From DASWVC01 sp036401335 (GTDB lineage: Bacteria; Verrucomicrobiota; Verrucomicrobiia; Chthoniobacterales; JAFAMB01), in assembly GCA_036401335.1 (NCBI GenBank), contig DASWVC010000326.1, positions 1 to 28,232 of the forward strand: 28,232 nt of DNA, written 5' to 3'. Of the stretch, positions 1 through 7,940 are shown in pieces. The notes beneath the pieces are model-generated. The model did not search any database, was not told where the DNA came from, and worked only from the letters and a program-made list of their open reading frames with translations. The position numbers and the translations under genes were made by a program. Position 1 is the first letter of the stretch; each line of letters starts with the position of its first letter.

Positions 1-842
1 TTCCACACGGCATCCACCTCCACACGCGGGCGGGGCGCGGACAGCGGCTTTACCGTCCAACCCCTGTCATGCCGCACGTCGCGGAGGATTACTTCCGGGA
101 CCACCGCTAGTCCTTCCCCCGCTGCGACAAGTCCAAGCAGAGTATTCCAACTGTCGGCGGGAGGCCGGCGCAGCCGCGGGGAGAAGCCGCCGGGTTCGGC
201 TGCGCAAATCGCGCGTAGCCAGAGTTCGTAGGTAGCGCCCGGACGCGGCTGGAGGTTCAGCAACGTTTCACCGGCGAGCACTCGCAACGGAAACGTTTTC
301 TTTCGCGCTAAGGGATGGGACCCGGGCACCACGACAACGGCGTTGCAAGCGAGCACACGACGCGTGGAGAAACGCCGGTCCGCGCGCAGGTCCAGAGTGC
401 CCCCTTGAAAACCGACCTGGATCTCGCCTTTAAGGAGAGCGGCGAGCTGCTCGTCGGAGCTGAGCTCGACCACGTCAATGGGCACCCGCGGGAATCTGTC
501 GTGCAATGCCGCAAGGCTGCTGGCGAGGAACGAGCCGGTGAGCGGCCCGATGTGGCCGATGCGCAGCGTGTTATGCTGGGCACGGCCTGCGTCGCGCGCG
601 GCGCGGATCGCTGAGTCTGCTCCAGCGAGCAAGGTGCGCGCCTCGGCAAGCAGCACCCGGCCGGCGTCGGTGAGGGTGACGCGGCGGCGATCCCGGTCGA
701 AGAGACGCGCGCCGATTTCTTCCTCAAGGTCGCGCACCTGCCGGCCCAACGAAGGCTGGGCCAGGTGCAGCCGCTCCGCCGCGCGCCGGAAGTTCAACTC
801 CTCGGCGACAGCGACGAAATAACGCAGGTGACGTAACTCCAC
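1..842 (-). CDS. LysR-family transcriptional regulator (3' end beyond window)
   Basis: The frame stays open from a GTG at 842 to the left edge, about 280 codons, so only the last few residues of a usual 295-310 aa LysR protein are missing. The N-terminus reads VELRHLRYFVAVAEELNF followed by RRAAERLHLAQPSLGRQV, the classic LysR winged helix-turn-helix (about residues 1-60). An effector domain follows from about residue 90 (LRIGHIGPLTGSFLASSL, then the LALLKGEIQVGFQG-like core). The gene is divergent from emrAB with 106 bp between the starts, the usual layout for a LysR protein controlling its neighbour. I infer that it regulates the pump; the inducer cannot be read from sequence. GTG was chosen because the protein then starts right at the conserved VELRHLRYF motif and no ATG lies nearby. 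Confidence 0.9.
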   Translation of the reverse strand, partial: MELRHLRYFVAVAEELNFRRAAERLHLAQPSLGRQVRDLEEEIGARLFDRDRRRVTLTDAGRVLLAEARTLLAGADSAIRAARDAGRAQHNTLRIGHIGPLTGSFLASSLAALHDRFPRVPIDVVELSSDEQLAALLKGEIQVGFQGGTLDLRADRRFSTRRVLACNAVVVVPGSHPLARKKTFPLRVLAGETLLNLQPRPGATYELWLRAICAAEPGGFSPRLRRPPADSWNTLLGLVAAGEGLAVVPEVILRDVRHDRGWTVKPLSAPRPRVEVDAVW

Positions 843-948
843 GCCGGCGAGTTTACTGGTGCCTTAAAGGTTTCACAACCGGACCAAGGAAGTTCTAGGA
901 CCGCATCGCTGCGCACCTTATCTACCGGCGCAGACCAGAAGGATTGTC
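843..948. promoter_or_regulatory. divergent promoter/operator region between lysR and emrA
   Basis: This is the only non-coding DNA between the two divergent genes. It holds a short dyad, GGTT-TCAC-AACC at 869-880, about the size of a LysR half-site pair, and a ribosome binding site AAGGA at 939-943, 5 nt before the emrA ATG. That the LysR protein binds here is inferred from the arrangement; no exact T-N11-A box or promoter hexamers stand out. Confidence 0.4.
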
Positions 949-2157
949 ATGAATGAAGATCGAACCGGGGTTACTACCCTGCCAGCACCGTCGGGCCGCA
1001 GGAACGGACTGAACGGCCGCGAGAGCGATCCAAAGCCAACCGCTCCGTTGGTGGAGGCCAGAATTCCATCGCCGGGAGCCCCGGAAGCTCCGGCCACCGA
1101 AACGTCAGCGCCGTCGGCGTCTTCTAAGAAGAGAAGCAAAGGAAAAATCTTTGCGCTCATCGTTGCGGCTGTGTTGCTGGCGGGCGTCGCAGGGTACGCT
1201 TACCTGCGTTACGCGCGGCAGTTCGAAGGCACGGACGATGCCTACCTTGAAGGAAACCTCCGGCCGGTCAGTGCGCGGGTGAACGGCACGGTCGCGGAGG
1301 TGCTCACCGATGACAATCGCCCCGCGCGCAGCGGCGAACCGTTGCTGCGGCTCGACCCGCGCGATTTACAAGTGCATCTCGAGGAAGCGAAGGGCGACCT
1401 GCTCTCCGCCGATGCCGCAGTGCCGCAGGCCACGGCCCAGATCAGCGAGGCGCGTGCGCAGCTTGCGCAAGCCGAAGCAGGGATCGCGCAAACGAGCGCG
1501 CAGCTTGCGAAGGCAATGCTCGACTTTCATCGTGCCGACGAGTTGTTCAAAAGAAACGTCAGCGCGCGTGCCGAGTATGACACCGCCGTAGCGGCTCGCG
1601 ACGTCGCGCTCGCCAACTCGGCCAGCGCGGCGGCGACGCGCGAGGCTGCCGCCGCGACCCTTCACGCTGCCGAAGCCGGCGAGCGCGTGGCATTGGCAAA
1701 ACAAGGGACGGCTCAGGCCAACGTGCGCGATGCGGAACTCCAGCTTTCCTACGCGACGGTCTCTGCGCCGGCGGACGGAGTCGTGGGCAAGAAATCGGTT
1801 GAGGTCGGCCAGCGGGTGCAGCCGGGCCAGGCGCTCCTCGCGGTCGTCGGCACCGACAACTGGGTGATCGCGAATTTTAAGGAGAACCAGCTTGCCCGCA
1901 TGCAACCAGGCCAGCCGGTTCAGATCACGGTGGACGCGATCGCAGACCACTCGTTTGCCGGCACCGTGGAAAGTTTCTCGCCGGGCACGGGGGCGAAGTT
2001 TTCCCTCCTGCCGCCCGATAATGCAACCGGCAACTTCACCAAAGTCGTGCAACGCCTGCCGGTGAAGATTCGCTTTACGCCGGAGAGCATGCGCGGCTAC
2101 GAAGGGCGGCTTTCTCCCGGCCTGTCCGCCGTGGTCAAGGTGCGGGTGCAACCGTGA
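949..2157 (+). CDS. emrA: EmrA/HlyD-type membrane fusion protein of an efflux pump
   Basis: This 402 aa protein is the periplasmic adaptor of a tripartite drug exporter, linking the inner-membrane transporter to an outer-membrane channel. A Pro/Ala-rich cytoplasmic tail (1-60) precedes a basic stretch and one membrane helix at about 67-87. A lipoyl half-motif follows (TDDAYLEGNLRPVSARVNG, 95-113), then a long Ala/Glu/Gln-rich helical hairpin (about 140-255) and the second lipoyl and beta-barrel part (ATVSAPADGVVGKKSVEVGQ onward). TDDAY and the APADG motif are hallmarks of EmrA-type HlyD proteins. The ATG at 949 has AAGGA 5 nt upstream. It is followed after only 25 bp by emrB, so the two form an operon. 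The N-terminal tail before the membrane helix is longer than in E. coli EmrA. Confidence 0.93.
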   Translation: MNEDRTGVTTLPAPSGRRNGLNGRESDPKPTAPLVEARIPSPGAPEAPATETSAPSASSKKRSKGKIFALIVAAVLLAGVAGYAYLRYARQFEGTDDAYLEGNLRPVSARVNGTVAEVLTDDNRPARSGEPLLRLDPRDLQVHLEEAKGDLLSADAAVPQATAQISEARAQLAQAEAGIAQTSAQLAKAMLDFHRADELFKRNVSARAEYDTAVAARDVALANSASAAATREAAAATLHAAEAGERVALAKQGTAQANVRDAELQLSYATVSAPADGVVGKKSVEVGQRVQPGQALLAVVGTDNWVIANFKENQLARMQPGQPVQITVDAIADHSFAGTVESFSPGTGAKFSLLPPDNATGNFTKVVQRLPVKIRFTPESMRGYEGRLSPGLSAVVKVRVQP

Positions 2158-2182
2158 AACGAGCGAGTTGATTCGCACGCGC

Positions 2183-3799
2183 ATGTCCAAGCAACCACGT
2201 TTCGAAAGACAGCCTCCGCCAACGCCACCGGGCCCGGACGAGGCGTTGGGTGAGGTCGGCCTGCGCGGATGGATTGGCGTGCTCGGCGCACTGCTCGGCG
2301 CGTTCATGGCGGTGCTCGACATCCAGATCACCAACGCCTCACTCAAAGACGTCACCGGCGCGCTCGGCGCGACGTTGGATGAAGGAAGCTGGATTTCGAC
2401 GAGCTACCTGATGACGGAAATCGTCATCATCCCGCTCTCGGGCTGGCTGGCGATGATCTTCTCCACACGACGCTACCTCCTCACCACCGCCACGCTGTTC
2501 CTGGTCTTTTCCACGCTCTGCGGATTTGCCTGGAACTTGCAGAGCATGATCTTGTTCCGCGCGCTGCAAGGACTTACGGGCGGCGCACTGATTCCGCTCG
2601 CGTTCCAGATCATCCTCACCACCTTGCCGCCGGCGAAGCGAGCCATGGGGTTCGCGCTTTTCGGCGTCACGGCCACCTTCGCGCCCTCCATCGGGCCGAC
2701 CGTCGGAGGTTGGCTCACCGACAACTACGGCTGGTCGCTGATTTTTTTCATCAACCTCATTCCGGGCGGCGTGCTGCTGGTCACAACCTGGTTTGCGATC
2801 CCGGCCAAACCAACGGAACTCAGCCGCGTGCGCGGGGGCGATTGGTGGGGCATCGGCACGATGGCCGTCGGCATGGCCTCCCTGACTGTGTTTCTCGAGG
2901 AAGGCGAACGCAAGGATTGGTTCGGCTCGCCGTTCATCGTTCGCGTAGCCGTCACGGCGGCGATCGCGCTTACGGCTTTTCTCGTGATCGAATTGTGGGT
3001 AGCGCCGAGGCCGTTCATTAACCTCCGTTTGCTGGGCCGGCGGAACTTTGGGTTCGGCAGCATCATCAACGTCGGCATCGGCGCAGCCCTTTACGGCAGC
3101 GCATATCTGCTGCCGCTGTACCTGGCTCAATCGCAGGGTTATAACGCGCTCCAGATTGGTGAAACCGTCATGTGGAGCGGGCTCCCGCAGCTGGCGATCA
3201 TGCCGCTCGTGCCGCTGCTGATGAATCGTTGCGACAGCCGCGCGCTGATCGGCGCCGGGCTGGTGATCTTCGGCGTGAGCTGCCTTATGAATTACCACCT
3301 CGACCCGGACGTCGCTTACGATCAACTGCGCTTCTCGCAGATTCTGCGCGCCATCGGCCAACCACTCGTGATGGTGCCGGTCTCGGCGTTAGCGACGGCC
3401 GGAATCGAACCGGCCAATGCCGGCAGCGCCTCCGGATTATTCAACATGATGCGCAACCTTGGCGGCTCTGTCGGCATCGCCCTTCTTTCCGCCGTCCTCA
3501 CTGAGCGCGAACACTTGCACTCGAATCGTCTCGGAGAATTGATCTCGGCCTACAACCCACTGACCCGCGACCGGGTTGACCTGCTCACGAACGGTTTCGT
3601 CTCCCACGGCTTCGACCTGACGACTGCTGGCAGGATGGCGCTGGACGCGCTCGATAACACCGTCCGCAGTCAAGCCTACCTCGGAGCTTACAGCGACTGC
3701 TTCTTCCTCGTCGGCATCACGCTGTTCACGGCGACGGTGGCGTTGTTCTTTTGCAAAGCGGCACCGCGCGACCCCGGCGCCAGCGCAGGCACCCACTGA
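2183..3799 (+). CDS. emrB: EmrB/QacA-type MFS multidrug transporter (DHA2, 14 TM)
   Basis: This is the inner-membrane proton-coupled exporter partner of the upstream EmrA. The 538 aa length and about 14 hydrophobic segments fit the DHA2 family. Helix 1 contains GAFMAVLDIQITNASLKDV, the DHA2 motif with the membrane Asp (VLDIQITN). The next loop has GATLDEGSWISTSYLM, and motif C-like GVTATFAPSIGPTVGGWL comes in helix 5. A TTG at 2168 would add five residues, but the ATG at 2183 is preferred because the TTG directly abuts the only purine-rich stretch (GAGCGAG, 2161-2167). That stretch is rather far from the ATG, so translation may be coupled to emrA. Substrates are not predictable. No outer-membrane channel gene lies nearby. 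Confidence 0.93.
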   Translation: MSKQPRFERQPPPTPPGPDEALGEVGLRGWIGVLGALLGAFMAVLDIQITNASLKDVTGALGATLDEGSWISTSYLMTEIVIIPLSGWLAMIFSTRRYLLTTATLFLVFSTLCGFAWNLQSMILFRALQGLTGGALIPLAFQIILTTLPPAKRAMGFALFGVTATFAPSIGPTVGGWLTDNYGWSLIFFINLIPGGVLLVTTWFAIPAKPTELSRVRGGDWWGIGTMAVGMASLTVFLEEGERKDWFGSPFIVRVAVTAAIALTAFLVIELWVAPRPFINLRLLGRRNFGFGSIINVGIGAALYGSAYLLPLYLAQSQGYNALQIGETVMWSGLPQLAIMPLVPLLMNRCDSRALIGAGLVIFGVSCLMNYHLDPDVAYDQLRFSQILRAIGQPLVMVPVSALATAGIEPANAGSASGLFNMMRNLGGSVGIALLSAVLTEREHLHSNRLGELISAYNPLTRDRVDLLTNGFVSHGFDLTTAGRMALDALDNTVRSQAYLGAYSDCFFLVGITLFTATVALFFCKAAPRDPGASAGTH

Positions 3800-4107
3800 C
3801 GTCGTGACCTCCGGCTTTTCCACCCGCGATACCTCGGCGGCGAAGGGACTCGACGCGCTACCGGGTGAACCGGCGTCCGTGCTCGCCAGCGAAGGTGTGT
3901 GATCCGGCAGCATCCGGTGGCGATGGCCGCTGGTCCATTGCCTGCCGTGTGCACGGCCCCGCGTTGAACCTTCCAACACGCGGCGCACGTGCGGTTGGCC
4001 AGGGTCAGCACGGCGCAGTACGGATTTTCATGGGCCAGGTTGCATTGATTCTCTTCTGCAAGGATTGAACAGACGGTTTAAAATGGTGTTCTCATCTGTA
4101 AGCTTGT
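3800..4107. other. intergenic region, no gene recognised
   Basis: 308 bp between emrB and the lipoprotein gene. Short open frames exist on both strands. A Cys-rich leftward stretch around 3890-4075 reads AEENQCNLAHENPYCAVL, but it has no clear start, end or family that I recognise. No strong terminator follows emrB. Confidence 0.4.
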
Positions 4108-4575
4108 ATGAAACAACTCTTTTGCGGTTTTGCGTATCTCCTTTTGGCAGGGTGCGCCGGTTTTTACAGCAACCGCGTTGACCACCGGAATTTTGCGATC
4201 GACACTTACTACGCCCGTCCCAACGAGGTCCGGTTGGCCGAGGCGCGGGCAGGAGCCTATTGGGCGCGGAACGCCTCTCGTTTTCAGCCAGGCTCAACGG
4301 CCTGGCTCGCCGTCGATGCGAGCTTCATCTTTCCAAGCGAAGTCCAGGATTTGTGGCCCAAATTGATCAACTCGGAGACGACCGCGAGTGTTTTCGGACA
4401 TGGCACCCAGGACTTTTCGATCAGCGATGTTGAACTCCATGGAGTCGTGATCATTGATCCGAAGAGCGGCCGGGTGGCGAGCGACGAAGGCTACATCGCA
4501 GCCGATCTGCCGCCGCCGGGCAGCACCGCGCGATTCGGTTCATACCTGGCCAGATTCATCGGCACCGGACGCTGA
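4108..4575 (+). CDS. small hypothetical lipoprotein
   Basis: The 155 aa product begins MKQLFCGFAYLLLAGCAG, a type II signal peptide with lipobox LAGC and lipidated Cys16, so it should be anchored in a membrane facing the periplasm. The mature part is soluble and mixed alpha/beta in character, with a central segment TAWLAVDASFIFPSEVQDLW and a C-terminal VELHGVVIIDPKSGRVASDEGY. I do not recognise a family and give no function. It stands alone on the plus strand, convergent with the UPF0114 gene, and a hairpin with a T-run follows its stop. The start is the first ATG, giving a textbook lipoprotein N-terminus. Confidence 0.75.
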   Translation: MKQLFCGFAYLLLAGCAGFYSNRVDHRNFAIDTYYARPNEVRLAEARAGAYWARNASRFQPGSTAWLAVDASFIFPSEVQDLWPKLINSETTASVFGHGTQDFSISDVELHGVVIIDPKSGRVASDEGYIAADLPPPGSTARFGSYLARFIGTGR

Positions 4576-4600
4576 TTCGCAGTCGGCTGTGGCCCAAACC

Positions 4601-4630
4601 GGCCTCGCCCTCAGGGCGGTGCGGCTTTTT
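4601..4630 (+). terminator. probable rho-independent terminator of the lipoprotein gene
   Basis: A GC-rich hairpin centred on CGCCC-TCA-GGGCG, with partial outer pairing GGCC/GGC, is followed by TTTTT at 4626-4630. It lies 25 bp past the lipoprotein stop and overlaps the last codons of the convergent UPF0114 gene. Confidence 0.55.
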
Positions 4631-5207
4631 CCTGCTCCCCGGCTGCGCGGCCGGGCGCCCTATCCACAGGAATACCCCCGGCCGTCGCGTGACCGTGCGT
4701 CAGGTAAATCGCAAGCGCGATCAGGGCAATGCTGAGCGCAAGGTAAAGTAAATCGATTGGGGAATGCAGCTTGAGTTCAGAGGCGTCTTTGAAAATCTCT
4801 ACGATCAGGATGATAAGGATCAACTTGGCCAGCCGGGTTTTAAGGTCGTCCAGTGACTCGATGTGCAGCAACCGGGCCGAGGCATTCGAATAGCGGGCCG
4901 GCAAGAGTTCACCCAGAAAAAGCTCGTACAGCCCAAACCCGAAAATCAGCATGAAGGCGCCTAGCAGGGAGGCGTCGATGACGGTGATGATCTGGCGCGC
5001 GGTCTCGCCCAACAACGTCTCGCGGCTGGTTGGTGCGGCATAAGGGTTGAAAGCACCTGCCATCGTGGTCAGGACGCCGATGAAATCAACGGCCACGAGG
5101 ACAAACAAAGCCAAGGCGCTCAATACACTTACCACAACCGCAATCAACACTAGAAAACGGCTGCTCCAGAGGGCTTTTTGAAACGAGTGATTGAAAAAGT
5201 CTCTCAT
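4611..5207 (-). CDS. UPF0114 (YqhA-like) integral membrane protein
   Basis: This 198 aa membrane protein has three or four hydrophobic segments. The first is about 17-42 (SSRFLVLIAVVVSVLSALAL), then ITVIDASLLGAFMLIFGFGLYELFLG, and the last two lie in the C-terminal third. The DASLLGAFMLIFGFGLYELF block and the following SLDDLKTRLAKLILIILIVE stretch are typical of the UPF0114/YqhA family, whose role is not well established. It lies 31 bp downstream of the DUF2252 gene on the same strand, so the two are probably co-transcribed. The C-terminus (about the last 30 residues, rich in Ala, Gly and Arg) extends beyond the family core. Confidence 0.85.
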   Translation of the reverse strand: MRDFFNHSFQKALWSSRFLVLIAVVVSVLSALALFVLVAVDFIGVLTTMAGAFNPYAAPTSRETLLGETARQIITVIDASLLGAFMLIFGFGLYELFLGELLPARYSNASARLLHIESLDDLKTRLAKLILIILIVEIFKDASELKLHSPIDLLYLALSIALIALAIYLTHGHATAGGIPVDRAPGRAAGEQEKAAPP

Positions 5208-5238
5208 GAAATCGCCGATTTTGCGGGAAAGCTCGAGG

Positions 5239-6606
5239 CTAAATGCCGTGCTCCGCGGGCAATCGCCCGGACTTCACGGCCCGTTGGAGCGCTTCGTGAT
5301 CCGCTTCCGTCTGGTCTGCGTAGGCACGGGCAAAGCGCGCAAAGGCCCGATCGGCAGAGTCACTTTTGCCGAGGTAGCCCGACAACATCGTGGCGCCGGT
5401 TGAGCGGGCGTGGCCCTTGGCCAGCAGGGCACCGCAAATCCGACCGTAGTCCATCAGCGCGGACCCATCCATGCCTTCGATGGTGATTGCGCCCTTCATG
5501 TCGCGGAACTGGCGGACGTAGTAGTCGCGTTGGTCCACGGTGGCCCAGCCAAGCAGTGGGTCGCTCACGGTTTGCAGCGTCTGCTGGTACTCGACCACCC
5601 GCTGCCCCTGGTGCGCGTGCCATGCCGTGGCCCCATGCACGAACGGGGCCACACACGACCGCCGGGCCTGCTTCATCTGCAGGAACAGCATGTCGTGCGG
5701 GCCATTGCCTTGCAGCAGGACGACGAACGCCCGCAGCCCTACACTGCCCACCCCAACGACCTTGTGGGCCGTGTCGATGACCACATACGAGCCGACCACC
5801 CGCCGCCAGTGCGGCGGGATGGTCTTCAGGTAAGCTTCCAGTCCGTCGATCAAACGCTGCTTTTCCTCCTCCGGCACGTGCGTCACAAGCGGCGGTTGCT
5901 CCACGATGTGGCGTACACCTTCCCGTTCGCGGGTCAGCTTCGGCAGGGAACGGTCGCTGGTTCTGAGCCGTGCGAGGTTCGCCGACCGTTCGATCTCGGC
6001 CCGCAGCGACCAATCCGCCATTTCCTGCCGCATCCGGTCAATGTCCATCCGGTCGAAGGACCGGGCCAGCAGCGGCTGACCGGCGAGCCGGCCGATCTGG
6101 CGTCGGTAGGCCGCCGCACACCACCGGACGGCGTCCTCGCAGGTCGACTCGGCGAGGCCGATCTGACGGCCGGCCACCCAAATGCTCGTCGCGAGCCGCC
6201 ACAGGTCCCACTCCCACGGGCCGGGATGGGCCTCGTCAAAATCGTTGAGGTCAAAGACGAGGTCGCGCTCCGGGGAGGCGTAAAAACCGAAGTTGCCGAG
6301 GTGAGCATCGCCGCAGATCACCGGCTCGATCCCGGTTCGCGGCATTCCCTGAAAATCTTCCGCCATCAGGGAGGCCGCACCCCGCAAAAACGCATAGGGC
6401 GAGACCAGCATCCGGCCAACCCGCACGGGAATCAGGCGTTCCAGCCGGCCCAGGTGCGCCGCAGCAACGAGATCGGCCGGATCCGGCCGATCCGCAGCAG
6501 GCCGCCAGCGGCCCAGGTCGCTGCGCTTCACCCGGTCGCGGACCGCCCGGCCCGCGGCCTTTCGCTCCTCCGTCGCCGGCATGGCGGTGCGCAGTTCGTT
6601 GTCCAT
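5239..6606 (-). CDS. DUF2252 family protein
   Basis: This 455 aa soluble protein matches the DUF2252 family, whose fold resembles aminoglycoside phosphotransferase/kinase-like proteins and whose reaction is unknown. Visible motifs are RMLVSPYAFLRGAA near the N-terminus, ICGDAHLGNFGFYASPERD, and FDLNDFDEAHPGPWEWDLWR; the last two resemble catalytic and metal-binding loops of the kinase fold. Later come DTAHKVVGVGSVGLRAFVVL and the C-terminal GYLGKSDSADRAFARFARAY. An in-frame TTG (6651) and GTG (6627) lie upstream, but ATG at 6606 gives the natural start; none has a strong ribosome binding site. It is the first gene of a leftward pair with UPF0114 and diverges from the PAP2 gene. Confidence 0.88.
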   Translation of the reverse strand: MDNELRTAMPATEERKAAGRAVRDRVKRSDLGRWRPAADRPDPADLVAAAHLGRLERLIPVRVGRMLVSPYAFLRGAASLMAEDFQGMPRTGIEPVICGDAHLGNFGFYASPERDLVFDLNDFDEAHPGPWEWDLWRLATSIWVAGRQIGLAESTCEDAVRWCAAAYRRQIGRLAGQPLLARSFDRMDIDRMRQEMADWSLRAEIERSANLARLRTSDRSLPKLTREREGVRHIVEQPPLVTHVPEEEKQRLIDGLEAYLKTIPPHWRRVVGSYVVIDTAHKVVGVGSVGLRAFVVLLQGNGPHDMLFLQMKQARRSCVAPFVHGATAWHAHQGQRVVEYQQTLQTVSDPLLGWATVDQRDYYVRQFRDMKGAITIEGMDGSALMDYGRICGALLAKGHARSTGATMLSGYLGKSDSADRAFARFARAYADQTEADHEALQRAVKSGRLPAEHGI

Positions 6607-6755
6607 CTGGTCTACAAAGGTCACTTCGTGCGCGCACGGCCCCCGGGCCAAGCTCGCCTACCCAAGCATGCGAACGGCAGGCCAGTCGAGTCAAGTGCCA
6701 TGGTAAATTCGGGCAGGACGCCGCCTCTTGCCTGCTCAACGTGGTTCTGCCTATA

Positions 6756-6785
6756 AAGTGTGCGCCAACGAAGTGTGCGCCAACG
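6756..6785 (+). repeat. 15-bp perfect tandem duplication
   Basis: The unit AAGTGTGCGCCAACG occurs twice head to tail (6756-6770 and 6771-6785), in the DUF2252-PAP2 divergent spacer. It may be a slippage product or a doubled protein-binding site; the sequence alone does not decide. Confidence 0.85.
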
Positions 6786-6873
6786 ATCATGCCACGAACG
6801 TCCTGCGGCGAGACCCGCCCAGCGCATCAACTTTTGCCCGCGACCGCCCGGGCGTCACCCGCCGTCCATCCCC

Positions 6874-7722
6874 ATGACCGCTCACTCCACCCTCCAGCAG
6901 CGGCTCCTCCGGGGAGCGCTTGTCTACGCCGTCCTGCTGGTCGGAGGTTACCTTTTCTTTGTGAACACCCCGTGCGGTCATTGGCTTGACGGAGAAGCCT
7001 ATTTCGGCCGTCAGGCGCTGAATCACAGAGTCGAAAGGTTCGACCTCCACATCCTTGCCGTGGTGAGCAAGGCCGGGCTGCTGCTGGCCGCCGCGAGCCT
7101 GATCATCATCGGCGTCGCGCGCCACTGTGCCCTGGTCGGAGCCGTGGCGGCGGCAGGGTTTGGGTGCGCGGTCCTGGGAACCGAGGTCCTCAAAGATTTG
7201 CTCCCGTGGTGGCCGCTGCTGCCTGGCGATGCTTTCCTCGACAGCGGCCTGCAAGCCGACACTTACCCAAGCGGTCACGCAACCACGGGCACTTCGTTCG
7301 CGTTAAGCCTGCTCCTGTTGTCTCCGGCGCGCTGGCGGCCATGGCTGGCCGTGGCGGCGGGCGGTCTCAGTGCGACCTTTGCCACCGGGGTCCTGTTTGC
7401 CGGCTGGCACCGGCCGTCCGACTCGCTGGGAGCCCTGGCCTGGTCCGGGTGTTGCATGACGCTGGCCGCGCTCGGCGCCGTCCGACTCCGGGGCCAGACA
7501 AAACCTGCGAGGGCCCATTCCGGCCGCGCCGCGCTTGCCAGTGCCGGCCTCGCAGTCCTGAGCGCAGGGGCCATGTGGACGCTGGCGGCAACCGCCGCGC
7601 CCGCCTACCCTCACGCCGACCTTCCGTTTTTAACGCTGGCGGCGCTCATCATCGCTTGCGCCTTCGCGCTGCCGGCCTGGTACAGTTGGCATTTGCAGGC
7701 TGTCGATTGGACCATCGGCTAG
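6874..7722 (+). CDS. PAP2-superfamily membrane phosphatase
   Basis: The 282 aa membrane protein carries the type 2 phosphatidic acid phosphatase signature: YPSGHATTGTSF (SGH at about 133-135) and GWHRPSDSLGALAW (HRPSD at about 179-183). These contain the two active-site His of the family. The first motif (KxxxxxxRP) is altered to KDLLPWWPLLPGD: the Lys at about 107 is present but the usual Arg is not, so activity should not be assumed. About six membrane segments are visible. Likely substrates are lipid phosphates such as undecaprenyl pyrophosphate or phosphatidate. The frame is open farther upstream, but ATG 6874 (MTAHSTLQQRLLRGALVYAV) directly precedes the first helix. Confidence 0.85.
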   Translation: MTAHSTLQQRLLRGALVYAVLLVGGYLFFVNTPCGHWLDGEAYFGRQALNHRVERFDLHILAVVSKAGLLLAAASLIIIGVARHCALVGAVAAAGFGCAVLGTEVLKDLLPWWPLLPGDAFLDSGLQADTYPSGHATTGTSFALSLLLLSPARWRPWLAVAAGGLSATFATGVLFAGWHRPSDSLGALAWSGCCMTLAALGAVRLRGQTKPARAHSGRAALASAGLAVLSAGAMWTLAATAAPAYPHADLPFLTLAALIIACAFALPAWYSWHLQAVDWTIG

Positions 7723-7745
7723 CAGTCGAGCGGAAACGTACCGCC

Positions 7746-7763
7746 AGGGACCGATCAGTCCCT
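7746..7763 (+). terminator. hairpin downstream of the PAP2 gene
   Basis: AGGGAC-CGATCA-GTCCCT forms a perfect 6-bp stem 24 bp after the PAP2 stop and is followed by only two or three T. It could be a weak terminator. Confidence 0.3.
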
Positions 7764-7864
7764 TTGCTGGGAACGCGTTCAGGGCACCGCGCCGCAGCGG
7801 CTGTCCAGGGCCGAGAACGCGCGAAGCAATCCCAACCCACTCTGGAAAACTTCGAATTTCTCCC

Positions 7865-7940
7865 TTGATCCCGTTTAATATAATTAATATAAAACATACT
7901 GTAAATATGGAACTCTCCCCCAAAGCTTCGGAGGATCACG
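7865..7940 (+). promoter_or_regulatory. sigma70-like promoter and ribosome binding site of the beta-propeller gene
   Basis: TTGATC (7865-7870), a 17-bp spacer and TATAAA (7888-7893) resemble -35 and -10 boxes. The stretch 7870-7910 is strikingly AT-rich in a GC-rich neighbourhood. CGGAGGA at 7930-7935 is a strong Shine-Dalgarno sequence 6-9 nt before the GTG at 7941 and decides that start. Confidence 0.6.

Noticed and set aside
2339..3361. 340-codon leftward frame, and the 329-codon leftward frame at 1366-2355
   Set aside because: Both are mirror frames of emrB and emrA; no domain is visible and the composition is extreme.
3880..4075. Cys-rich leftward reading (NPYCAVLTLANRTCAACWK) as a metal-binding protein
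   Set aside because: No start, no matching family and no continuation past about 60 codons.
5410..6756. Long open frame on the plus strand, 448 codons
   Set aside because: It lies antisense to the DUF2252 gene, whose motifs are clear. The translation is His/Pro/Arg-rich and has no recognisable domain, as expected for a mirror frame in GC-rich DNA.
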